A stretch of DNA of 45,154 bases, from contig SKWQ01000091.1 of assembly GCA_007128855.1 (NCBI GenBank), positions 1-45,154 on the forward strand. Direction: 5' to 3'. Of this stretch, positions 1 through 8,135 are shown in pieces. The position numbers were made by a program, and so were the translations under genes. Position 1 is the first letter of the stretch, and each line of letters begins with the position of its first letter. The notes below the pieces were generated by a model. That model had not been told where the DNA came from and did no database searches. It was given only the letters and a program-made list of their open reading frames with translations. This DNA comes from Balneolales bacterium. GTDB taxonomy: Bacteria > Bacteroidota > Rhodothermia > Balneolales > Natronogracilivirgulaceae.

Positions 1-863
1 CGACTGTCGTCGATGGTGATGAGCATGTTGTAGGCCTCCAGGCGCCGCTCCGTGTCGGCATCCATGAAAACGGCCCTGAATTCACGGTGTTTGGCGGAAA
101 AGAGCAGGTCGAAGGGGTATCGAGCGGTGGTGCGGCGCTGGGACTGGTGGATCATCTGGAATGCCTCAAGGATGTTGTCGCGCGACTGGTCAGGATTCTG
201 GGTGAACAGGTCGAGCCCATGCCGGTGGTACCGGTACAGTGCTTTGCGAAAATCCGCGTAATCGGGGTTGAGCAGCTGTGTGATCAGATCGCTCCGGCTG
301 CGGCGGGAACCGGCTGTGGTCCATCCGGCACCTGAAGTTTCGCCCATGTCGGCAATGCGACGGGCATTCCGGAAAAACTCTTCCCCACCCAGCTCGGAAA
401 AAGTGTCGTAATCATATCCCAGGATGAGATTCGCATAAAAATCAAGCACGGAGGCAAGGGGATCGTACTGATAGGCATCGAAGAGCAGATTGTGGTTGGG
501 GCCGAAATCGAATACCCAATTGTTGTCGGTGATGATGAGCACCGGAGTGATCTGCAACGTGTTGTAAATAGGCCGTTCCGAAGACAACAGCATGGTGGTG
601 GTGAACAGCCGGTCGTCGACCGAATTGATGACGACCTGGATGTTGATCCGTATCCGTTCCATCTCCCCAAAGCGGTCGTCGGTCCAGCTGTTGGTCTCCA
701 GGTACTCCTTGATCATGGGTCCCAGCTGGTTGAGATACTCGTAGTCGGTGGTGCTGATCTGGGCCGTATTGATGTCCACCGAGACATCGAAAATCTGGGC
801 GGCTTCGGCCTTCCGTGGCAGGATCAGGATGAAAAGCAACAGAATGGCGATAAAAAAGCGCAT
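1..863 (-). CDS. DUF4835 family protein (type IX secretion-associated PorD-like), 3' end outside the window
   Basis: Manual translation from ATG at 863 (-): MRFFIAILLLFILILPRKAEAAQIFDVSVDINTAQISTTDYEYLNQLGPMIKEYLETNSWTDDRFGEMERIRINIQVVINSVDDRLFTTTMLLSSERPIYNTLQITPVL... VLDFYANLILGYDYDTFSELGGEEFFRNARRIADMG... DFRKALYRYHRHGLDLF. Signal peptide and DUF4835 pattern. Absent from the ORF track because it has no stop in the window. Confidence 0.8.
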   Translation of the reverse strand, partial: MRFFIAILLLFILILPRKAEAAQIFDVSVDINTAQISTTDYEYLNQLGPMIKEYLETNSWTDDRFGEMERIRINIQVVINSVDDRLFTTTMLLSSERPIYNTLQITPVLIITDNNWVFDFGPNHNLLFDAYQYDPLASVLDFYANLILGYDYDTFSELGGEEFFRNARRIADMGETSGAGWTTAGSRRSRSDLITQLLNPDYADFRKALYRYHRHGLDLFTQNPDQSRDNILEAFQMIHQSQRRTTARYPFDLLFSAKHREFRAVFMDADTERRLEAYNMLITIDDS

Positions 864-1025
864 GGATTGTCGTCGGTTTGTGAGGTCAGCTGAAAGGATT
901 CGCGTTTTCAGTGGTCTGAAAGATGTCGGGCGATGATCGCCATCCTTCCGGGTGGATGGAATGGCGACATCTGCTGAATATAACGCCTGTTTCCGGCAAT
1001 TTCGCATATAAAAATCATCCGGGAG

Positions 1026-1964
1026 ATGCTGTTCAAGTCAATGATCGGACCTCGATGCAGATACGGCACACCGTTGTGTCTCAATGGCACCATATGGATT
1101 GCCAAATCGGCAAGTATAATACGTGCTTATTCAGCAAATGCAACACGTGGATTGATTGTCCTGATTGCGATTTGCTCCATGGCTGTGCCGGCAGCGGCAC
1201 AGTGGACCATGGGGGCCCGCTCCATTGCCATGGGACAGGCACACACCGCGCTTCCGGGTGATTCGTGGGCTGTCTTCCACAATCCGGCAGCCCTTCCGAC
1301 TGACCGACTGGTTCTTGGCTTCTTTTCCATTCGCTATTATGGTCTCAGTGAACTGGAGGACCATGCAGCGGCGCTCTCGTTGCCCGGACCCGGTTTCCTG
1401 CAGACGGAAAACCGGAAGGTCGCTTTCGGGACCGGCATCCATACCTATGGATTCGACCTCTACCGTGAAACGCGCGCCAGAGTAGCAGCATCCATCAGCT
1501 TTGAACATTTCAGGATCGGTCTGAATGCCAGCTATGTCCATGTCCGGATCCAGGATTACGGTTCCCGGGGGTTACCGGTATTTGATGCCGGTATCATCAC
1601 TGATCTGTCGGAGTCGTTCCGGATCGGATACCGGATCTCACATCTTCTGGATCCCGTCTCTGACGGGCTTGCTGCCGATCTGCATCCCGCTGAAATGGCT
1701 GGCGGATTTTCGTGGGATGGTATCAGCGGCCTGCTGGTGACGGCCGACCTGGTCAAGGACAGCCTTCATCCGGTTTCCCTGCGATCGGGTGTGGAAGCTG
1801 CGTTGCCCGGCAGGTTCTTCCTCCGGGGTGGATGGACCTCGCGGCCTTTCACATGGTCTGCCGGAACCGGCCTTCATCTTGGCAGTTTTCAGGGGAACCT
1901 GGCTGTTCAGAAGCACGAAATACTCGGGTTGAGTCCCGGATTCGACTTTCAATTAACCTTCTGA
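1026..1964 (+). CDS. PorV/PorQ-like (UPF0164-like) outer-membrane beta-barrel protein; true start probably downstream of 1026
   Basis: Mature part 'AQWTMGARSIAMGQAHTALPGDSWAVFHNPAAL' is typical of PorV/UPF0164 proteins; signal-peptide-like 'GLIVLIAICSMAVPAAAQ' lies inside the ORF, so the N-terminal ~40 aa may be non-coding. Confidence 0.65.
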   Translation: MLFKSMIGPRCRYGTPLCLNGTIWIAKSASIIRAYSANATRGLIVLIAICSMAVPAAAQWTMGARSIAMGQAHTALPGDSWAVFHNPAALPTDRLVLGFFSIRYYGLSELEDHAAALSLPGPGFLQTENRKVAFGTGIHTYGFDLYRETRARVAASISFEHFRIGLNASYVHVRIQDYGSRGLPVFDAGIITDLSESFRIGYRISHLLDPVSDGLAADLHPAEMAGGFSWDGISGLLVTADLVKDSLHPVSLRSGVEAALPGRFFLRGGWTSRPFTWSAGTGLHLGSFQGNLAVQKHEILGLSPGFDFQLTF

Positions 1965-1976
1965 ATTCCTGTCACA

Positions 1977-4175
1977 ATGGCTCGCTCACAAGCTTCGGAT
2001 TGGTTCGTTAGTCGCACTGCAAAAATAAGTGGCACGGCTGGTCCGCCACTGAAGGTGCCCGGGTTGCTCCTGATGGCTTTGTTGCATGCGTTGTTTCTGT
2101 GTTTGACACTGTTACTGTCGGCTGACACAGCTCACTCCGGCATTCACTTTGGCGCCGATGGTCGGGATCGCGCAGAACTGGTGCAGCATTTCAGTCATGC
2201 CATAGATCCGGAGGATTTTGAAAGCATGGAGGACTGGGAGGCGTATGTCCAGGAGCTCATGGATCTTTTCCCGGTCAACATCAACTCGGCATCGGAACAT
2301 GAACTGCTTCTCATTCCGGGCATGACCCGCCGGTTGGCGGATGCCATTATCACGTACCGAAAGGACCGGCGTTTTTCCAGTATTGACGACCTTTCCAACG
2401 TTCCCGGTATCGGACCGGTCACCACCGAAATGCTCAGGCCCTGGGTTTCGGCCGGCTCGCAGCGGCGCAGACATCGTGGTTGGGCAAAAGGGATTGGAGC
2501 CCAGCAGTTTTTCCGGTTCCAGCAATCTTTCCCTGCGGCAAGTGGTTATTATGGATCAGATGGCCAACCGGCTCACTTCGCAGGGTCACCTGCCAGGCTC
2601 TATCACAGGCAAACCGTTTCGACAACGGGCATTTCGGCGAACCTGACCCAGGTCAAGCTCCCGGGAGAACCATACAATCCGCCATATGGGTTTGATTTCA
2701 CATCGGCGCATCTCGCATACCAGGGTAGTGGCATGTTCCGGCGGATAGTAATCGGCGACTACAGTGCGCGCTTTGGACAGGGCCTGGTGCTCTGGAGCAA
2801 TGCCTCGTTCGGCAAGGGTGGTCCGGCCCATACCGCACCCTTCAAACGTTCCCAGGGCGTCACACCGTACCGCTCGTCCGGACAAACACGTTTTTTCCGT
2901 GGAGCAGCAGCTGAAGCATCGGTACCGTTGCCCCGCTATCTCAGGCAAACCGGCTCAGAGCTTATCCTCTCGGCGATGCGCTCATCCCGTTACCGATCCG
3001 CTGTCGAGGTTGAAGGCGACACGATCCGACCTCCGTCCGGCAATCCCTACCACCGCACCGAATCGGAGCTGGCCCGCAAAAACAACGTCCGGGAGATCGT
3101 CCATGGAGCCAATATCTCATGGAGCCATCCGAACTGGAAACTGGGAATCACCCGGGTTTCGTACCGTCTGGACCGGCCGGTTCTTCCTCACCCCAACTCA
3201 TCTCCTTTCAATGGAGCGAAACATCAGGCATCAGGGTTGGATGGTTTGCTTCGTATTGGCCCCATCCGGATTTTCGGTGAATTGGCCCGGATCACAAACC
3301 GTTCACTGGTATCGGGACCGCATGGAGCCGGTGATGACAAAACCGCTCTATCAGCCGGGATCATGGCTGCTTATCCCGACGGCGCCGAGTGGGCCCTTGC
3401 TGTCCGGGACTACGGGCCGGGTTACTGGTCCGAATATGGCAATGGCTTCGGGGAGGGAGCCGGTGTGCCAACAAATCAGTCAGGATGGTACCTCGGCTTC
3501 CGCCTGAGGCCCGCTGCCCGCCTCCATCTCTCCGGTTTCCTGGACAGATTCCGGTTTCCGGAACCAACGCGGGGAAATATCTGGCCCGGACGCGGGTGGG
3601 AAGCCAACCTTCAAGTCCAGTATCGGCAGCGGACGGGTCTGCAGCATCAATTCGGTGTACGCTACAAGGAGAGGTCGACGGAGCGGGAGATACTCGATGA
3701 TTTTCACCGAAGAACACGTATACCCGGCTCAACGGGAAGGCTGACCGGACGCTATCAGATAAACTGGCAGGTCCACCAGAAACTCTTTCTGCGCTCACGT
3801 ATTGAGGCTGTCATGTCCGCACTTTCCGGCAACAGTGACAGCCACGGAATCGCCTTCAGCAAGTCTGTCCGCTGGCAGCAGACCCGAAAGCTTCGGGTCG
3901 ATTTGGGCTGGTCCTTGTTCGAAACAGATGATTTCAGCGCACGGCTTTACCAGTACGAATACGATCTGGCACAGGTCATGACGTCACGGATGCTGCATGG
4001 TCTGGGTCGCAGCTCCTACACCGTTATCCGATTCCAACCCCTTAACTGGCTGCTGGCGGAAATGAAATATGCCCGTATCCGGTACTTTGACCGGCCGGCC
4101 GTTGGGTCCGGCCATGACCAGACGCCGGGCCCGGTCCGTTCGGAACTGGGCCTGCAGATCCGGCTCTCCTATTGA
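1977..4175 (+). CDS. Helix-hairpin-helix (ComEA-like) domain protein with large C-terminal predicted outer-membrane beta-barrel
   Basis: 'VNINSASEHELLLIPGMTRRLADAIITYRKDRRFSSIDDLSNVPGIGPVTTEMLRPWV' is a tandem HhH/ComEA motif; the remaining ~550 aa is rich in alternating aromatic/charged strands ending '...SELGLQIRLSY', a barrel-like C-terminus. Confidence 0.75.
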   Translation: MARSQASDWFVSRTAKISGTAGPPLKVPGLLLMALLHALFLCLTLLLSADTAHSGIHFGADGRDRAELVQHFSHAIDPEDFESMEDWEAYVQELMDLFPVNINSASEHELLLIPGMTRRLADAIITYRKDRRFSSIDDLSNVPGIGPVTTEMLRPWVSAGSQRRRHRGWAKGIGAQQFFRFQQSFPAASGYYGSDGQPAHFAGSPARLYHRQTVSTTGISANLTQVKLPGEPYNPPYGFDFTSAHLAYQGSGMFRRIVIGDYSARFGQGLVLWSNASFGKGGPAHTAPFKRSQGVTPYRSSGQTRFFRGAAAEASVPLPRYLRQTGSELILSAMRSSRYRSAVEVEGDTIRPPSGNPYHRTESELARKNNVREIVHGANISWSHPNWKLGITRVSYRLDRPVLPHPNSSPFNGAKHQASGLDGLLRIGPIRIFGELARITNRSLVSGPHGAGDDKTALSAGIMAAYPDGAEWALAVRDYGPGYWSEYGNGFGEGAGVPTNQSGWYLGFRLRPAARLHLSGFLDRFRFPEPTRGNIWPGRGWEANLQVQYRQRTGLQHQFGVRYKERSTEREILDDFHRRTRIPGSTGRLTGRYQINWQVHQKLFLRSRIEAVMSALSGNSDSHGIAFSKSVRWQQTRKLRVDLGWSLFETDDFSARLYQYEYDLAQVMTSRMLHGLGRSSYTVIRFQPLNWLLAEMKYARIRYFDRPAVGSGHDQTPGPVRSELGLQIRLSY

Positions 4176-4654
4176 CGATCATCAAATGAAAAAAACAGGA
4201 TGGAGAAGGACGCGGCAAGCACAAGATAGTGTTGCATAAGAGGAACAAGGTGCAGCAGATATCCGGTGGTAAAGCCCGAAACCACTGCTGCTAGAAATGC
4301 GACGATGAAAGCACCAAAGTGGAGAACGAGCAGCAAGAGTAAATAACGTTTGCCTGCCGATAACAGCAGCATGAGCATCAGAAAGGCAAAAAAGACACTG
4401 CCCGCCGGGATGCCAAGAACGACCACCAAACCGGCATCGGCTGACTGGAGCATTGCTCCGGTTCCGGTATCATCCGGCACCACGTGAATGGTTCCATTGC
4501 TGATGTACAGAAACTCCAGGAATGGAACAAGCACATGCTGATTGATCAGTACCCGGACCGGCCGGATCATGAAAAAATATGCCGGGACGATGGCCATAGC
4601 GAGGACAGGATAGTACCAGCGATAGCGTTGTTTAACGGCATCAATCTTGCTCAT
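4169..4654 (-). CDS. Multi-pass membrane protein, probable exosortase-associated partner
   Basis: 161 aa with several predicted TM helices; directly follows the exosortase gene on the same strand. Confidence 0.55.
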   Translation of the reverse strand: MSKIDAVKQRYRWYYPVLAMAIVPAYFFMIRPVRVLINQHVLVPFLEFLYISNGTIHVVPDDTGTGAMLQSADAGLVVVLGIPAGSVFFAFLMLMLLLSAGKRYLLLLLVLHFGAFIVAFLAAVVSGFTTGYLLHLVPLMQHYLVLAASFSILFFSFDDRQ

Positions 4655-4685
4655 GGCAACACCAGGTTATAGCGCATCTGCAAAG

Positions 4686-5219
4686 TCATTCCGATCCTGA
4701 AGCATCAATCAGTTTTCCGTTGCCCCGAAGGGCCCAGACAATCCAAAGTGCAAATACGACCACGTAAAAAACCAGGTTGAATGTAAAGTCATGAATGGTA
4801 TGAAAGCCGGGGTACCAATGATACTGTATGATTGCCAGCAGGTAGATGCGGAAAACGTTGGTCAGATAGATTATGAGGATTCCCGCAGGGATGAAGAACC
4901 ACCGTTTGACGCTGTCTCCGGGATAGGCGATCACGAAACCGACAAACAGTCCGATGGTCTCAATACCATTGCATCCGTCTATGATTTCAAGTCCGTTTGC
5001 CAGCCCGATCCCGACGATACGGTCGAAAGCAAAGACGTCATAGCCGCTCAGCTGGAGCAACGCGGCCGTGACAGACACGATATTCCTGGAAACAAGTTGA
5101 TCCAACCTGCCATCAGGCAGGAGCCAAAGATGGTACAGTGCGTACCAGACCGCATAAACCACCAGTGCCTTGGTGATAAAAAGCACAATTTCCCGGAATT
5201 TCCCCTTAGATCCACTCAT
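4686..5219 (-). CDS. Exosortase/archaeosortase family protein (XrtF-like)
   Basis: Multi-TM protein with 'IDGCNGIETIGLFVGFVIAYPG' (Cys), 'IIYLTNVFRIYLLAI' (Arg) and 'HTIHDFTFNLVFYVVVFALWIVW' (His), the ordered catalytic signature of exosortases. Confidence 0.8.
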   Translation of the reverse strand: MSGSKGKFREIVLFITKALVVYAVWYALYHLWLLPDGRLDQLVSRNIVSVTAALLQLSGYDVFAFDRIVGIGLANGLEIIDGCNGIETIGLFVGFVIAYPGDSVKRWFFIPAGILIIYLTNVFRIYLLAIIQYHWYPGFHTIHDFTFNLVFYVVVFALWIVWALRGNGKLIDASGSE

Positions 5220-5267
5220 GGATGTACCTGGACCTGCGTGTTAGTTGTTTTAAAAAAAAATACATCC

Positions 5268-5777
5268 TCACTCCTCTCTCGCTGTGATCTTTTCGATGTA
5301 GGCGGCCGGGACTTCCACCAGGATCACCTGGCTGAGCTGTTCCAACTCAAGGCAGACTCGTTTTTTACCCCTCCAGTTGATCCACCTCCCCGTACTGTCT
5401 TTCAAAGGACCATGAGTCACTTTGACCTGGTCTCCCTTTGCAAAACTTCTCTCCCTGACATCGAAGGCATCCGGTCCGATCAGTATTTTCCGTATCAACT
5501 CGATCTGTTCGTCACGGATGACTGCCGGCGCCCCGTTGAAATGCACCGTACGCGCCACCCCGTCGGTCTGCACGGCGTGGTACAGATCCTGCAGTTTCGC
5601 ACGGATAAACACATAACTGTTGAAAAGCGGGACCTCCACCTTTTTCTTGCGGTCGCTCCATTGCCTGACTACCGTCTGCATGGGCAGCCATGCATCAAAG
5701 CCAGCTGCCTGCAGTCGCTCGACAACCTTTTTTTCAAACCTCGGCCGGGTGTACAGTGCGTACCAATGTAGACTCAT
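5268..5777 (-). CDS. NusG-like transcription antitermination factor (UpxY/LoaP type)
   Basis: 'MSLHWYALYTRPRFEKKVVERLQAAGFDAWLPMQTVVRQWSDRKKKVEVPLFNSYVFIRA... FAKGDQVKVTHGPLKDSTG': NGN plus KOW domains. Start moved from the ORF track value (5951) to the ATG at 5777. Confidence 0.85.
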   Translation of the reverse strand: MSLHWYALYTRPRFEKKVVERLQAAGFDAWLPMQTVVRQWSDRKKKVEVPLFNSYVFIRAKLQDLYHAVQTDGVARTVHFNGAPAVIRDEQIELIRKILIGPDAFDVRERSFAKGDQVKVTHGPLKDSTGRWINWRGKKRVCLELEQLSQVILVEVPAAYIEKITAREE

Positions 5778-5865
5778 GATCTCTGCTATGATATGTTGAT
5801 TCAGGCAATAGGTCCACTCCATGTCAGACGATTCACCTGATAGCAATAATATCACAAGTTGACTG

Positions 5866-5873
5866 CAAAGATA
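5866..5873 (-). promoter_or_regulatory. Possible Bacteroidota sigma-A -7 box (TATCTTTG) upstream of the antiterminator gene
   Basis: CAAAGATA on + = TATCTTTG on -, exact match to TAnnTTTG; no convincing -33 box at N19. Confidence 0.3.
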
Positions 5874-5975
5874 CCACACCGAAATGTTCGAAATGCACGA
5901 AATTCCGTGTTTCCGTAACTTCCTGAACTCATAGACATTATGAATATGCAATACCGCATTGAATCAATGCCGTTA

Positions 5976-6006
5976 TTTCATTTTGGCCGCTTTTACTGTA
6001 TCTTTA
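5976..6006 (+). promoter_or_regulatory. Putative Bacteroidota-type promoter for metG (TTTC-N19-TATCTTTA)
   Basis: TTTC at 5976-5979, 19-nt spacer, TATCTTTA at 5999-6006; compare consensus TTTG-N19-TAnnTTTG; ends 53 nt before metG. Confidence 0.45.
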
Positions 6007-6058
6007 GAGAATTATATATATTCGATAACTCAATAAAAGCTCATATTACTATTGCCTT

Positions 6059-8086
6059 ATGGGTAAACGAACCCTGGTGACCTCCGCCCTTCCCTACGCC
6101 AACGGCCCCATCCATCTGGGACATCTGGCCGGTGCCTACCTGCCTGCCGATTTCTATGTCAGGTACAAGCGCATGCGTAATGAGGACGTGGTATTCATCT
6201 GTGGCTCCGACGAACATGGCGTTCCCATTACCATCGCCGCTGAGAAGGAAGGCGTGACACCTCAGGACATCGTGGACCGGTTTCACGAGATGAACAAGAA
6301 GACGTTCGAGGAATTCGGGATATCCTTCGATTATTTCGGCCGGACCAGCTCACCCGTGCATCACGAAACCTCCCGGGACTTTTTCCGGGTGCTGAACGAC
6401 AGGGGCATTTTCAAAAAAAAGGGTGAAACCCAGCTTTACGACGAAAAAGCAGGGATGTTCCTGCCCGACCGCTATGTAAAGGGAACCTGTCCACACTGCA
6501 AATATGCCGAGGCATTCGGCGACCAGTGCGAAAAATGCGGTACCTCGCTCTCACCTTCTGATCTCATCGACCCCAGGAGTATGGTCACCGGCGAAAAGCC
6601 CATTTACAGGGAAACCGAGCACTGGTTCCTGCCGCTCGGCGATTTCCAGGATGACCTCCAGGCCTGGCTCGACAAAACCGAAAACTGGAAACCCAACGTA
6701 ATGGGTCAGGTGAAAAGCTGGCTGAACCAGGGTCTTGGCGACCGCGCCGTGACACGTGATCTCACCTGGGGTGTTCCCGTGCCGGTTGACGGATCGGATG
6801 GGAAGGTTTTGTACGTCTGGTTTGATGCCCCCATAGGCTACATATCCGCCACCAAAGAGTGGGCAGAGTTGAAAGGGGATCCCGGTCTGTGGGAAAAATA
6901 CTGGCGGGACGAGGACAGCGATCTCATCCATTTCATCGGCAAGGACAACATCGTCTTTCATTGTATCATGTTCCCGGCCGTTTTGATGTCCTACGACGGA
7001 TACATCCTCCCGAAAAACGTTCCGGCCAACGAATTCCTCAACCTGGAGGGGCAGAAACTTTCGACTTCACGCGGCTGGGCCGTCTGGGTCCATGAATACA
7101 TGAAGGATTTCGAGCCGGATCTGCTGCGGTACGTCCTGGGCACCGGGCTGCCTGAGACAAAGGATGCCGATTTTTCCTGGAAATTCTTCCAGGACCATGT
7201 CAACGGCGAACTGGCGGATATTTTCGGCAATTTCGTATTCCGCACCCTTTCGTTCGCCGGCAAGAATTTCGACAACAAGGTCCCGGCTGCCGGTCCGCTC
7301 ACAAATGAAGACCGTGCGGTGCTGGGAGAGATCACCCGGCTCAAAAACGAGATTGCGGAGTGTTACGAGACGTTCCGCTTCCGGGAGGCGATCCAGAAAA
7401 GCATGAACCTGGCCCGTGCCGGTAACAAGTACTTTACGGAAATGGAGCCCTGGCACCTGCGCAAATCCGATCCCGATCGATGCGGGACGGTCCTCAACGT
7501 ATGCTGCCAGATCACGGCTGCCCTGTCGGTGATCTTCGATCCGGTCACACCCGATGCCTGCCGCCGGCTACGTGATGCGCTGCACATCCGGAATGCCGGA
7601 TGGGACGACATAACCGAGCAGATCCTCACCGCCGGAAGCCCCTTCGATAAAGGCGAAATCCTCTTCAAAAAGCTTGAGGACGATGTGATCGAGGCCCAGC
7701 GCCAGAAGCTTGAGGACCAGACCCGCACCTTGCAGGCATCAACAACCGAGTTGGAACCGCTTAAAGATACGATCACTTTTGAGGATTTCAGCAAGCTGGA
7801 TATCCGTGTCGGCGAAGTCCTGACCGCCGAAAGGGTCCCGAAATCCGACAAACTGCTCAAGCTTACCGTGGATATCGGACTTGAGACACGGACAATCATG
7901 GCAGGCATTGCACAACATGCCGACCCCGAAGAATTGCCCGGGAAAAAGGTCACTGTAGTCGCCAATCTCAAACCCCGCAAAATGATGGGGATTCCAAGCG
8001 AGGGAATGGTACTCATGGCGGAAACGCCGGGAGGTCAATTCAAGTTTTTATCATCTGAAGCCGATAACGGAAGCACCGTTTCCTGA
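6059..8086 (+). CDS. metG: Methionyl-tRNA synthetase with C-terminal tRNA-binding domain
   Basis: 'TSALPYANGPIHLGHLAGAYLPADFYVRYKRM', zinc-knuckle cysteines 'CPHCKYAEAFGDQCEKCG', 'GQKLSTSRGWAVW' (KMSKS variant), C-terminal 'FEDFSKLDIRVGEVLTAERVPKSDKLLKLTVDIG'. Confidence 0.97.
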   Translation: MGKRTLVTSALPYANGPIHLGHLAGAYLPADFYVRYKRMRNEDVVFICGSDEHGVPITIAAEKEGVTPQDIVDRFHEMNKKTFEEFGISFDYFGRTSSPVHHETSRDFFRVLNDRGIFKKKGETQLYDEKAGMFLPDRYVKGTCPHCKYAEAFGDQCEKCGTSLSPSDLIDPRSMVTGEKPIYRETEHWFLPLGDFQDDLQAWLDKTENWKPNVMGQVKSWLNQGLGDRAVTRDLTWGVPVPVDGSDGKVLYVWFDAPIGYISATKEWAELKGDPGLWEKYWRDEDSDLIHFIGKDNIVFHCIMFPAVLMSYDGYILPKNVPANEFLNLEGQKLSTSRGWAVWVHEYMKDFEPDLLRYVLGTGLPETKDADFSWKFFQDHVNGELADIFGNFVFRTLSFAGKNFDNKVPAAGPLTNEDRAVLGEITRLKNEIAECYETFRFREAIQKSMNLARAGNKYFTEMEPWHLRKSDPDRCGTVLNVCCQITAALSVIFDPVTPDACRRLRDALHIRNAGWDDITEQILTAGSPFDKGEILFKKLEDDVIEAQRQKLEDQTRTLQASTTELEPLKDTITFEDFSKLDIRVGEVLTAERVPKSDKLLKLTVDIGLETRTIMAGIAQHADPEELPGKKVTVVANLKPRKMMGIPSEGMVLMAETPGGQFKFLSSEADNGSTVS

Positions 8087-8135
8087 CGGTTTTCATACCC
8101 CGAAGTTTATCACGCAGTAAGCAGGAGCAACATTA

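Noticed and set aside
4791-5771. 326-aa + strand ORF
   Set aside because: Antisense across the exosortase and antiterminator genes and their intergenic gap; the minus-strand products have strong family signatures.
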